Positions 24,742 to 33,200 of a stretch of DNA of 64,000 nucleotides are shown here, piece after piece. The stretch covers positions 1 to 64,000 of the forward strand of contig NZ_JAGGOT010000055.1 of assembly GCF_018614195.1 (NCBI RefSeq), given 5' to 3'. A model generated the notes under the pieces. That model was not told the DNA's origin and did not search any database. It saw only the letters and a list, made by a program, of their open reading frames with translations. Made by a program: the position numbers and the translations under genes. The stretch's first letter is position 1. Every line of letters starts with the position of its first letter. The DNA is from Streptomyces sp. ISL-43 (GTDB lineage: Bacteria; Actinomycetota; Actinomycetes; Streptomycetales; Streptomycetaceae).

Positions 24742-25665
24742 TCAGAACAGCCCGTCCTGCGCGGCGGGCGTCTCGGGCCCGGACGACGGGATCCCGGAAG
24801 TCGGCACATCGCTCCCCGCCCCCTCGGCCGGGGCCACCAGCTCCCACCCCGCCAGCAGCCGGGTGTCCACGACCAGCCCTTCTGCGAAGTGCAGATCGGG
24901 TCCGGCGGCGCCGACGAGCCGACCGGAGACCGTCCCGCCGGGCACCATCTCGGTGATCACCCTGTCGGGGGCGGGCAGCGCGCCGAGACCGAAGGGGCCG
25001 CCGTGGTCGGCCACCTCGCACTCCAACCGCTCCAGCGACTCCGGCCACCCGTCCAGAGCGACCGCGCGCGCGTGCAGCCCGGCGACCTCCGCCGCCCGCT
25101 CCGACTCCGGCGGCAGGTGGGCCCGTACGGCCCGCTTGCGCGCGTAGGCGATCCGGTCGGGCACCCCGAGCGCGGCCCGCAGCAGCTCTTCCGTCCGCCG
25201 CGCGGCCATCAGCGGGCCCCGCCCCAGCCAGGCCCACGTCACCGCCCCCTGCTCCAGCAGCCGGGCGGAGCCGCGTTCCTCGGCGGTGATGCCGACCTTG
25301 AGCAGGCCGGGCCCGAACCAGGCGAGGTACACGCGGTAGGTGCGCGGATCGGCCGCGTTGGTGTCGGCCGCCACCGAGAAGGAGCGGTCCAGGCGGGCAC
25401 ACTCCGGGCACTGGGCGTTCCCGGTCCGCCCGGGCACGGTCCGGGCCGTCGGACACGGTGTCCGCCGGCCGGCCCGCCGCACACCGAGGCAGTGGCGCTC
25501 CCCCCGAGCGGCGAAGGCCAGCGGCTGCCCGTACGCGAGGAGGCTGCTCCGCTCCATTCCCCCTGGCCGGCCCTGGAGGCCCGCCCGTCCCGGCTGCCCC
25601 GGTTGGTACCAGCCGATGGCGGGGCGGCCGTCGTTCCACCGGATTCCGGTGCACCACCAGGTCAC
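24742..25665 (-). CDS. DUF2797-domain protein
   Basis: A protein of about 307 residues that matches DUF2797 by memory. It has a Cys/His cluster resembling a zinc site (RHCLGVRR, NAQCPECARLDRSF) and the conserved segment YRVYLAWFGPGLLKVGITAE with a following GSARLLEQGA. The KVGIT motif followed by ER is reminiscent of a GIY-YIG-like core, but this is a weak resemblance. Start: GTG at 25665 (MTWWCTGIRWNDGRPAIGWY); the frame extends upstream to 25746. Function unknown. Confidence 0.7.
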   Translation of the reverse strand: MTWWCTGIRWNDGRPAIGWYQPGQPGRAGLQGRPGGMERSSLLAYGQPLAFAARGERHCLGVRRAGRRTPCPTARTVPGRTGNAQCPECARLDRSFSVAADTNAADPRTYRVYLAWFGPGLLKVGITAEERGSARLLEQGAVTWAWLGRGPLMAARRTEELLRAALGVPDRIAYARKRAVRAHLPPESERAAEVAGLHARAVALDGWPESLERLECEVADHGGPFGLGALPAPDRVITEMVPGGTVSGRLVGAAGPDLHFAEGLVVDTRLLAGWELVAPAEGAGSDVPTSGIPSSGPETPAAQDGLF

Positions 25666-25765
25666 CGGACCAGTGCCCGGTCGATGTCGTCCACGCGATC
25701 TTCCTCCCACGCCTCCTGCACGCCTACGGGCTGAGACGGTAGCCATCGCCCGCCCGGCCCGCCGG

Positions 25766-26131
25766 CTACCGGGTGACGAACTGCGTCAGGATCGCCTGTA
25801 CCTCGTAGATGTCGACGCCCTTGGTGAAGGTCTTCGCTATCGGCTCCGAGCTGCCGGAGAGCCATATCTTCAGCTCCGCGTCCAGGTCGAAGTGGCCGGC
25901 GGTCTCCACCGAGAAGTGCGTGATGCTCCGGTACGGAATCGAGTGGTACTCCACCTTCTTCCCCGTGAGCCCCTGCTTGTCGATGAGCACGAGCCGCCGG
26001 TCGGTGAACAGGATCGTGTCGCGGATCAGCAGATACGCGGCATGCACCTGCTCCCCCTGCCCCAGCAGCCGCGCGTACTCGCGGTGCGCCGACGCCGGAT
26101 CCACAGCGTGCGCGTTCCCGAACAGTCCCAT
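25766..26131 (-). CDS. Bacterial PH-domain protein
   Basis: 121 residues of the bacterial pleckstrin-homology (bPH_1) type. Key pieces are AAYLLIRDTILFTDRRLVLI, KKVEYHSIPYRSITHFSVET and LKIWLSGSSEPIAKTF. It ends in a helical segment, VDIYEVQAILTQFVTR. It is soluble, with no transmembrane segment. The ATG at 26131 follows a GGGGGGA ribosome site. It lies 165 bases downstream of the caspase gene on the same strand; whether it belongs to that module is unclear, because such genes also occur alone. Confidence 0.85.
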   Translation of the reverse strand: MGLFGNAHAVDPASAHREYARLLGQGEQVHAAYLLIRDTILFTDRRLVLIDKQGLTGKKVEYHSIPYRSITHFSVETAGHFDLDAELKIWLSGSSEPIAKTFTKGVDIYEVQAILTQFVTR

Positions 26132-26296
26132 GAGGGTCCCCCCTGCCTTTCCGGTGAATCGATCCCGATCGAGACCGCGGCCTCGATCTCCGAGAACCGT
26201 ATCCGGACCCCACGTCACCCGGCGTCCCCCGCCGGAGCCATCTCCCCCCGTGGCTCCCCGGAGCCAGCCCTCCTCCCTGAGGAGGACGAAGGGGAC

Positions 26297-28123
26297 TCAG
26301 GTTGCGCCGCCGGCACGCGTACGAGCCCTGTTGCGCCACAACGCCACGCATCCCCAGGCTTCGACGACGCAGCCAACGGCCATCACCACGACTCCGACGC
26401 CGAGGTGGTAGGTGGCGTAGCGGCCATCGCCCATGACGCTGAAGACAAAGCCCGTGTACCACATGGTCAGCAGGGTCACGGCGACGTACGACCAGCACAC
26501 GAGCACGCGACGAAGGTGCTCGGATCCACGCCACGCGAATGCCGCCAGCACCGCGCTCGTGGCCAGGCCGAGCATCAGCACCGGCCAGACCTGCCCGTAG
26601 GACCCGCTCCACGTCCATGCGTTGGAGAGCGTGTAGCGACGGGTGTCGTCATCGCAGTTCAGCAACGGCGTGAACAGAGCGATCGCGGTCAGCACCGACG
26701 CGAGGAGGAAGGGGATGGACTTCATACGCGTCTTGGGAGCGTTCGTCTTGGTCGCCGTTGTCGTCAACGGGACTGGTCCGCCCGATACTTTGCGCTTTGC
26801 CGGCACCGCGTCCACTTCGACTTTGACCGGCACTTCCCCTGCCGCGGTACGAAGGAGGACACGGCCCTCGTAGTGGCATGGCTCAGACGCAACCGCCACG
26901 GCCGCGCACAGCTCGATCCCGCCCCCCACACGACGCGCTTTCAACCAATTCTCCGCCGCCCCATCCACCTCGGCTTCCACGGTCTCGCGGACGATCAGCG
27001 GTCCTTCAAGAGAGATGACGGTCGGCGTTCCCGTGCTGCCCGCGGTGACCGTGCCGAGGTGGTACTCGGTCTTGGAGACCCGAGGCAATGCCTTGCGCAG
27101 TGCCTTGTCGGCGGCGTCCCTGACCCGGAGGCTGTCGTCGTGTACGAGCGCGGCCAGCTCGTCCGCGCCCGCCAGCGCCATCCCCAGGTCGTCGCCGCAC
27201 AGAAGCGGTTCGAGGTCCAGCACCGCCAAGAGCCGTCGCTCAGGATTGCTCGACTTCGCACGAGTCTTCACCTTGGGGGGGATCCGAGCCGGCTTGCGCT
27301 TCGTATAGGCGATGGGAAGGTCGCCTCCGAGACCACCGAACACCCAATAGTGCGGTGTCTGAAGGGGGGTTACCTGCCTGACCTCTTGAAGGACGTAGTC
27401 CGCCAACTCGACCAGGCCAATCTCACCATTTCCGTCCCTGTCGGCATCCCCTGTGGTCAGGCCTTTCACCAAGGAGCGTGTGAACAGAGACGGTTCATTC
27501 GAAGGCCCCTCCACCATGTCCAGACCCGGCTGTCCCAGGACAGGACGATCGCCCTCGAAGACCCACTCGATCTCGCTCGACGCCGTGATCACACCGCGCC
27601 CCTGCTGCTCTTCCAATCCCTTGAGTTGCTGGAAACTCTCCTGCACGTGCACATCCGAGTCGCCCCGTGTGAACAGATCCCGCCCGAACGCTCCCGCATA
27701 ACAACAGTCGAGGAAGACCGCGACGCGTCGCGCCCTGCTGTCCTGCATCCGCTCACTCAGGTACCTGGCGTCGACGGCCGTGGAAGCCAGTCGACTGCGC
27801 TTGGTGTCGCTGGCGGCCAGGAACAGTCTTCCCCTGGCGTCCTTCACCCCGTGGCACGAGAAGTGGAGGAGCAGGGTTTGCTCGGCTTTCCGGTCCTCGA
27901 AGAATTCCTGTATCCCCTCGCGCAGTTTCTGGCACGTCGGGTTGCGCAGCACCTCCACGTTGAAGGCGCCGATGCCCGGATCGCCGAGAACCGCGCGAAG
28001 CGCGGCCGCATCCAGATCCGGAGCGTGCAGCTTGCTGAGGCCCGGGTCGTCGTAGGCACTGGTCGCGACGACGAGCGCATGCCTATTCGTCTCGCTCAAT
28101 GCCTCCCGCCTCCTCCCGGGCAT
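26297..28123 (-). CDS. Caspase-family protease with EF-hand and C-terminal membrane domain
   Basis: Up to 608 residues. The N-terminal caspase-like (C14) domain has the catalytic pair in LLLHFSCHGVKD (His91) and VFLDCCYAGAF (Cys141), and the substrate-side segment VITASSEIEWVFEG. A canonical EF-hand loop follows at 228-239 (DRDGNGEIGLVE), implying calcium control. A middle region (270-450) is beta-rich and unrecognised. The last 140 residues carry four transmembrane helices. Start is uncertain: the ATG at 28123 has no ribosome site; a TTG at 28099 (MSETNRHALVV) has GGAGG sequence upstream. It overlaps the EACC1 gene, so adaptor and protease are likely co-translated. Confidence 0.85.
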   Translation of the reverse strand: MPGRRREALSETNRHALVVATSAYDDPGLSKLHAPDLDAAALRAVLGDPGIGAFNVEVLRNPTCQKLREGIQEFFEDRKAEQTLLLHFSCHGVKDARGRLFLAASDTKRSRLASTAVDARYLSERMQDSRARRVAVFLDCCYAGAFGRDLFTRGDSDVHVQESFQQLKGLEEQQGRGVITASSEIEWVFEGDRPVLGQPGLDMVEGPSNEPSLFTRSLVKGLTTGDADRDGNGEIGLVELADYVLQEVRQVTPLQTPHYWVFGGLGGDLPIAYTKRKPARIPPKVKTRAKSSNPERRLLAVLDLEPLLCGDDLGMALAGADELAALVHDDSLRVRDAADKALRKALPRVSKTEYHLGTVTAGSTGTPTVISLEGPLIVRETVEAEVDGAAENWLKARRVGGGIELCAAVAVASEPCHYEGRVLLRTAAGEVPVKVEVDAVPAKRKVSGGPVPLTTTATKTNAPKTRMKSIPFLLASVLTAIALFTPLLNCDDDTRRYTLSNAWTWSGSYGQVWPVLMLGLATSAVLAAFAWRGSEHLRRVLVCWSYVAVTLLTMWYTGFVFSVMGDGRYATYHLGVGVVVMAVGCVVEAWGCVALWRNRARTRAGGAT

Positions 28124-28493
28124 CGGCGGCGCTGGCGCTGGCGAGGCCGATCAGCTGTCGTCGCTCCGCAGGGCTGGCATGCGACAACTCGATCCGGGTG
28201 CCATTGAAGTCGACGACTACGCGGTGTGGCGTTTCCGGCCGGTTGCGCCACTCGTCGACGACGTGCAGTACCCGCTCCATGAGTGGCGTCACCGCGGGCA
28301 ATGTCACCACGAGGACGTTCGCCAGATCGAGGGCGGCGGATCGGGTACCCGGCGGAGCCGGACCGGCTGCAGGATGGTCCACCTTCTCCACATCCAGCAC
28401 CAGAAGATCCTCGCGCAGGGCGTTCACGCTCTGCTGCAATGACTCGACGTCTCCGTCGTCCTGCTCGACTTCAATGCGCAACTGTTCAATCAT
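28083..28493 (-). CDS. EACC1-type effector-associated adaptor protein
   Basis: 136 residues starting MIEQLRIEVEQDDGDVESLQ, with VVDEWRNRPETPHRVVVDFN and TRIELSHASPAERRQLIGLA. This pattern matches the effector-associated constant component 1 (EACC1) family, which is encoded beside caspase-like, trypsin-like and other effectors in predicted actinobacterial conflict systems. The ATG at 28493 starts the conserved domain; an upstream extension to 28598 is possible but poor in conserved features. Its 3' end overlaps the caspase gene by 17-41 bases depending on the start used. Confidence 0.75.
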   Translation of the reverse strand: MIEQLRIEVEQDDGDVESLQQSVNALREDLLVLDVEKVDHPAAGPAPPGTRSAALDLANVLVVTLPAVTPLMERVLHVVDEWRNRPETPHRVVVDFNGTRIELSHASPAERRQLIGLASASAADAREEAGGIERDE

Positions 28494-28601
28494 TGGCCAT
28501 CGCCCCGCAGGCTTGGCTTGGCATGCGCTATAGCCGTGTCCTACCAGTTTGGCACCGGCGACTCCATGACGCACCCCGCGACGGACCGGTTCCGCCAACG
28601 A

Positions 28602-28775
28602 CTACCCGCGAATCGCGGTGATCACTGCCGCTAGCGCTCCCAGCAGGGCCGCGGTAGAACTGACGCCTGCCGGCCACAGGTTGACCCGCCGGTGCTTGTC
28701 GCCATCAGGCTCTCCTCCGGGAGGGCTATCGGGTTCGTCACGGTAGATCGAGGAGCGGCTCGTCCTCGCCACCAC
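28602..28775 (-). CDS. Possible 57-residue single-TM protein upstream of the EACC1-caspase pair
   Basis: From a GTG at 28775 the frame encodes a charged start (VARTSRSSIYRDEPDSPPGG), a basic stretch DKHRRVNLW, one transmembrane helix (PAGVSSTAALLGALAAVITA) and a stop. Third positions are not strongly biased and no ribosome site is seen, so coding is uncertain. Its placement directly upstream on the same strand would suit a membrane partner of the caspase. Confidence 0.35.
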   Translation of the reverse strand: MVARTSRSSIYRDEPDSPPGGEPDGDKHRRVNLWPAGVSSTAALLGALAAVITAIRG

Positions 28776-29072
28776 ATCGGCGTGTAAGCGCCGGCTGTCC
28801 CAGCCCCGGCCCGGCCCCAGGGGGATGAAAATCTGCGCCGCACGCGCGGCGGCGCCCGGAAGGCCTGGGTCGCCTCCTCCCGCCACCCCCGAAGATCGCC
28901 ACGCCGCCCCAGGTGAAGCGCGAGCCGGCCCAGCACTGCGACAGCGGGCTCGGCGTGACGATCTTCGGGGGATCCCACCGCGGAACACCCGGCACACGTG
29001 CGGCTCGCTCCTGGTCGCGCCCAAGGTCCACCCGAGGGTGGACCGGCGCATCCATCGGCGACGGGGTAACGC
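28776..29072. other. Gene-free GC-rich stretch with nested inverted repeats
   Basis: The arms CCCCCGAAGATCG (28886-28898) and CGATCTTCGGGGG (28959-28971) are exact complements; with one mismatch the pairing extends to CACG/CGTG. The 50-base interior has a further CGAGCC/GGCTCG pair. A separate hairpin, GGTCCACCC/GGGTGGACC, lies at 29025-29044. No convincing gene is present. Confidence 0.6.
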
Positions 29073-29104
29073 AAGAGGCCCCCCGGTGAACCGGGGGGCC
29101 TCTT
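29073..29104 (-). terminator. Strong hairpin terminator of tRNA-Arg
   Basis: A perfect 14-bp stem (AAGAGGCCCCCCGG and its complement) around a four-base loop, seven bases beyond the tRNA 3' end on the reverse strand. Confidence 0.85.
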
Positions 29105-29110
29105 GGGCTG

Positions 29111-29183
29111 TGCACTCGGCAGGATTCGAACCTGCAACCTTCTGATCCGTAGTCAGATGCTCTATCCGTTAAGCTACGAGTGC
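29111..29183 (-). tRNA. tRNA-Arg(ACG)
   Basis: 73 bases on the reverse strand with acceptor arms GCACTCG/CGAGTGC, T arm TGCAGGTTCGAATCCTGC and anticodon ACG within CTGACTACGGATCAG. Its A34 is the expected substrate of the TadA deaminase encoded at 9024. CCA is not encoded. Confidence 0.95.
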
Positions 29184-29392
29184 TTGGCTGGCCGGGGTTT
29201 TGCGCCCCGCTGGCCTTGCGAGAACAACAATACATGGACCTCGCCGGGACGCGAAATCCATTAGCCCCACCCATGCTGACCTGCGGAAACGGCCTGGAAG
29301 AAGATCATCCGGTTGGACTCGGGGCGCGGTCGGCGCGGCTCTTCGCGGCCTGTTGCGGGCAGCCCGCGCCGCCACTCGTACCCGGAACGCAC

Positions 29393-29424
29393 CGAAGCCC
29401 CGGTCCGCAAGGACCGGGGCTTCG
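29393..29424 (-). terminator. Terminator of tRNA-Ser(GCT)
   Basis: A perfect 14-bp stem with a GCAA tetraloop (CGAAGCCCCGGTCC and its complement), eight bases beyond the tRNA 3' end on the reverse strand. Confidence 0.85.
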
Positions 29425-29431
29425 TGAAGTG

Positions 29432-29522
29432 CGGAGGCGGAGGGATTTGAACCCTCGATGGGGGGTAAGCCCCAAACCGCATTAGCAGTGCGGCGCCATA
29501 GACCGGACTAGGCGACGCCTCC
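29432..29522 (-). tRNA. tRNA-Ser(GCT)
   Basis: 91 bases on the reverse strand with acceptor arms GGAGGCG/CGCCTCC, a long variable arm with a GGGGCTTACCCCCC region, T arm GAGGGTTCAAATCCCTC and anticodon GCT in GCACTGCTAATGCGG. Confidence 0.95.
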
Positions 29523-29708
29523 AGCACACCCCCGCGTACGAAGGTGCGTGCAGATGATGACACAGGCCAGGGGCCGGTCACCAATCCGCTCCCACGGTAC
29601 AAGGAGGGCGGCCCGCAGGGCAAAGCCTTAAGCCCTCCCAAACACGGAACGTCGGGGGCGGCCCGTCGTTGGTCTGTCGTACGACGTACGGACGACCTGG
29701 AGTGCCCC

Positions 29709-30137
29709 ATGCTGCGTCTCGCCGCTTTCGCCGTCACCTCCGCCCTGGCCGCGGCGGCGGCGGGGCCCCTGCCCCCGCTGCCGCCCCTGGGGCGGCTGCT
29801 GGCGGCTCCCGACCGGCTCACCATCGCCGTCTCCGACACCGGCAACCCCCGGGCGGACGGCGAGTACCGGCTGGAGTGCAATCCGGCCGGCGGGAACCAC
29901 CCCCGCGCCGAGGACGCCTGTGCCCGCCTCGAAGCCCTCACCGGCGAGGGCAAGGACCCCTTCGCCCCGGAGGCCAAGCGGCAGATGTGCACCATGGTCG
30001 ACGGCGGCCGTGCCACCGCCCGCATCACCGGAACGTGGCACGGCCGCAGGGTCCGGTCCGAGTTCCGCCGGACGAACGGATGCGAGATCAGCCGGTGGAA
30101 CGACTTGGAACCTGTGCTTCCACGTGGGCGTTCCTGA
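29709..30137 (+). CDS. Subtilisin inhibitor-like (SSI-family) protease inhibitor
   Basis: 142 residues: a signal peptide (MLRLAAFAVTSALAAAAAG) and an SSI domain. The four Cys of the family are present, in YRLECNP, EDACARLEAL, RQMCTMVDGG and TNGCEISRWN. The block ARITGTWHGRRVRSEFRRTN matches the SSI core. Alignment with classical SSI (Cys-Pro-Met-Val) puts the reactive bond at Met-Val in CTMVDGG. The residues after P1' (DGG instead of YDP) are unusual. It probably inhibits secreted subtilisin-like proteases. The ATG at 29709 gives a complete signal peptide. Confidence 0.9.
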   Translation: MLRLAAFAVTSALAAAAAGPLPPLPPLGRLLAAPDRLTIAVSDTGNPRADGEYRLECNPAGGNHPRAEDACARLEALTGEGKDPFAPEAKRQMCTMVDGGRATARITGTWHGRRVRSEFRRTNGCEISRWNDLEPVLPRGRS

Positions 30138-30256
30138 CCTGGGGAGATGCGGTGATCACGCGGTATCCGCCGGACATCGGCCCCCTCGCCGCGGGCCCAT
30201 GCCCTTAGACTCCTCCCGTGACATGCCGGTAGTTGTGGTCAGGGAGGAAGCTCGTC

Positions 30257-33200
30257 GTGAGCAGCAGGCCATCCCGAGGCGCTGCTCGCCTCGCAGCAAT
30301 ACTCGACGCTCTTCCGGACGCGCTGTTGCTCGTCAACGCCAACGGCACGGTCGTCAACGCGAATTCGATCGCCCTCGAGGTCATGGAGAGCCCCGGTACG
30401 GGGCTCGTAGGCCGCGGCGTGCTCGACCTCCTGCCCGAATTCGACTCCAAGCTGATCCCCGGCTCCATGCGCCGGCCCGGCGAGGACGAGGGCGGCCGGG
30501 CCCGGCCCAAGCGGATGGTCGCGCGCCGCACCGACGGCAGCGAGTTCCCGGTCGAGGTCACCGCGGCCCATCTCGACGGCCGCGACGCCTACCGCGAGCC
30601 GCAGCCCTCGTACACCGGTGACGAGCTGCTGATGCTCGTCGTACGCGACCTCTCGCAGACGGTGGACACCGAGGCCGAGCTGGCCCGGTCCCAGCGCCAG
30701 ACCGAGATGATCCTGCGGGCCGCCGCCGAGGGTGTCGTCGGCACGGACACCGACGGCCGCGTCGTGCTGGTCAATCCGGCCGCCGCCCAGATCCTCGGCT
30801 ACCGCGCCACCGACCTCGGCAACCGCGAGCTGCACGGGCTGGTCCAGCACTCGCGCGCCGACGGCTCGCCGTTCCCCTTCGAGGAGTCCCCGCTCGCCGA
30901 CACGCTGCGCAGCGGACGCAAGCACCGGGTACGCGGCCAGGTGCTGTGGAACAAGGCCGGGCAGCCCGTCGCCGTGGACCTGACCACCTCTCCCGTACGG
31001 GACGGGGAGCAGCTCGTCGGCGCCGTCATGACCTTCACCGACCGGCGCTCCTACGACGCGCTGGCCGCGCGACACGCCCAGCTGCTGGCCGTTCTCGGCG
31101 ACTCCCTGCGCGGACCGCTGGAGGAGCTGCGCGGCGAGCTGGCCACGCTGGCCGCCGACGACGCCGGACAGCTGTGGCCCGAGGCCAACCAGCTGCTGCA
31201 CCACCTTGCCGCCGGCTACTCCCGGATGACCACGCTCGTCGACAACGTGCTCGGCTTCCAGCTCCTCGACTCGGGCGCCGACAAGCTCAGCAAGAAGAAG
31301 GTCCTGATCGACGGGGTCGTCGCGGCCGGCGTCGAGGGCGCGGTCGAGCTGATCGGCCCCGGGCGGGCCCAGTTCGCCGTGCACGCCCCGACCATCGAGG
31401 CCGAGGTGGACACCGAGCGGATCGCGACCGCCCTCGCGCACCTGGTCGCGGACGTCGCCGGGGTGGACGCCACCGGCAAGACCCGCCAGGGCAGCGGGTA
31501 CATGGACTCGACGATCGTGGTGGCCGCCGCTCAGCGCGGTGACGTCGTACGGATCGAGGTGCGCGGGCCGTACGAAGGCGGGAGCCCGGTGCACGAGCCG
31601 ATCGTGCGGGGCATCGTGGCCGCGCACGGCGGTGTGCTGCAGACGGTGGAGGTGCCGGGCGCGCCCGGCGGGGCGTACGTGCTGGAGCTGCCGCTGGGTG
31701 CGGGAGCCGGGACGGTCACCCTGCCCGAGCCGGCGGCGGCTCCGGCGCAGGAGCCCGGGACCGAGGGCGGGCCGGGGCAGGTCTCCGGCGGCCGGCGGGC
31801 CCGGCGCGGCGTGGACGCCTTCCTCGACGACGCGGACGCGGGCCCCGGAAGCGGTGCGGGCGCGGACGCCCCCGGCACGGGCCTGGCCAAGGCCGCGGAA
31901 CCGGCCGCCGACGGCGGTGGCGCGCTCGCGCTGCCGTCCGGGCGGCGCCGGGGCGGCGAGGCCGTTCCGGGCGACGGCGGTCCCGCGGAGCTCGCGCAGT
32001 CCCCGGTGAACCCGGCGGGCCTGGGCGGATCCGGCACCGGGCGGCGCCGCGGCCAGAACGGCGACGGCAGCGGCAGCGGCAGCGGCAGCGGCGACGGCCA
32101 GGGCCAGGGCCACGGCGACAGCGGTGCCGGGCGGCCCGTGCCGCCGCAGGGCACCGCCATGCCCGCGCTCCCGCCCATGCCGGTGGGGCCCCTGCCGATG
32201 CCCCCGGTTCCGGTGCTCCCGGTTCCGCTGACCGAGCACCCCGCCGGGCGGCGGCGAGCCCTGGGCACGGCGGGACCGGCGCAGCCCGGCGGTCCGGTGC
32301 CGGCGACCGGGCTCTCGGCTCCCGTTCCGCAGCGGCCCATCGCCCCCGAGGGCGGCTTCGCGCTGCCCGCCGGCCCGACCGCGGTCCCGGCGGCGCAGCC
32401 CCCGCAGGCGCCCGTCACCCCCGCTCCCGGTGAGGCCGACGGCGAAGCCACGGGCGGGCGTCGTGGGCGCCGGGTACTGGGCGCGCCGCCCGCCGAGGCC
32501 GAAGCCCCCGCCGGGCCGTCCGACGCGGGCGCGCAGGGCTCCGTAGACCCCGAGACGCATCCGACCGGGCGGCGTCGCGCGCTGCCCGCCACCCCGGCCT
32601 GGCCAGTTCCCTCGGCGCGTACCGCTCCGGAGGACGAGGCCGCCGGGCAGATCGCCGTGCCCGGGGCCCGGCAGCCGCAGGACACCCCGGAGGCCGGAGC
32701 GCCCATCAGCGTCCGCGCGCTGGGCAGCCTCGGCCAGGGCGCATCGACCGACACCAACGGCTCCGGGCGCCGGCGCCGCCTCGCGGAGCCCGCGCCCCAG
32801 GGCCGTGCCTTCGCCATAGGAGCCCCCGAGGCGGGCTCCGACGAGGGCCCCGAGCCGCTGGACGGCCCCGGTGGCGCCGTCGAGGTGGTCAACCGGCCCG
32901 TGCCGCGTCCCGTGGACGACGAGCTGCCGCCCGAGCCGCTGGACAACCCCCGCCGGCTCCTGGTGTGGCCCGCTCCCGACGTGCAGACGCAGGCCGCGCT
33001 CAGCGACCGCGGCTACCGCCCGGTGGTCGTGCACTCCCGCGAGGAGGTCGACGCGCAGATCGCCGCGTTCCCGGCGGCGCTGTTCGTGGACCCGCTGACC
33101 GGGCCGATCACCCGGACCGCCCTGCAGTCGCTGCGCCAGGCCGCGGTGGCCGCCGAGGTCCCCGTGCTGGTCACGGCCGGGCTGGGGCACGCCACGCGCG

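Noticed and set aside
25340..28207. A forward open frame of about 950 codons opposite the caspase
   Set aside because: It is a shadow of G+C-rich codons in the reverse-strand DUF2797, PH-domain and caspase genes; no recognisable motifs.
26132..29111. Site-specific integration of the caspase module at tRNA-Arg
   Set aside because: The module lies on the 3' side of the tRNA, which would suit an island, but I found no repeat of the tRNA 3' end beyond the module and no integrase gene.
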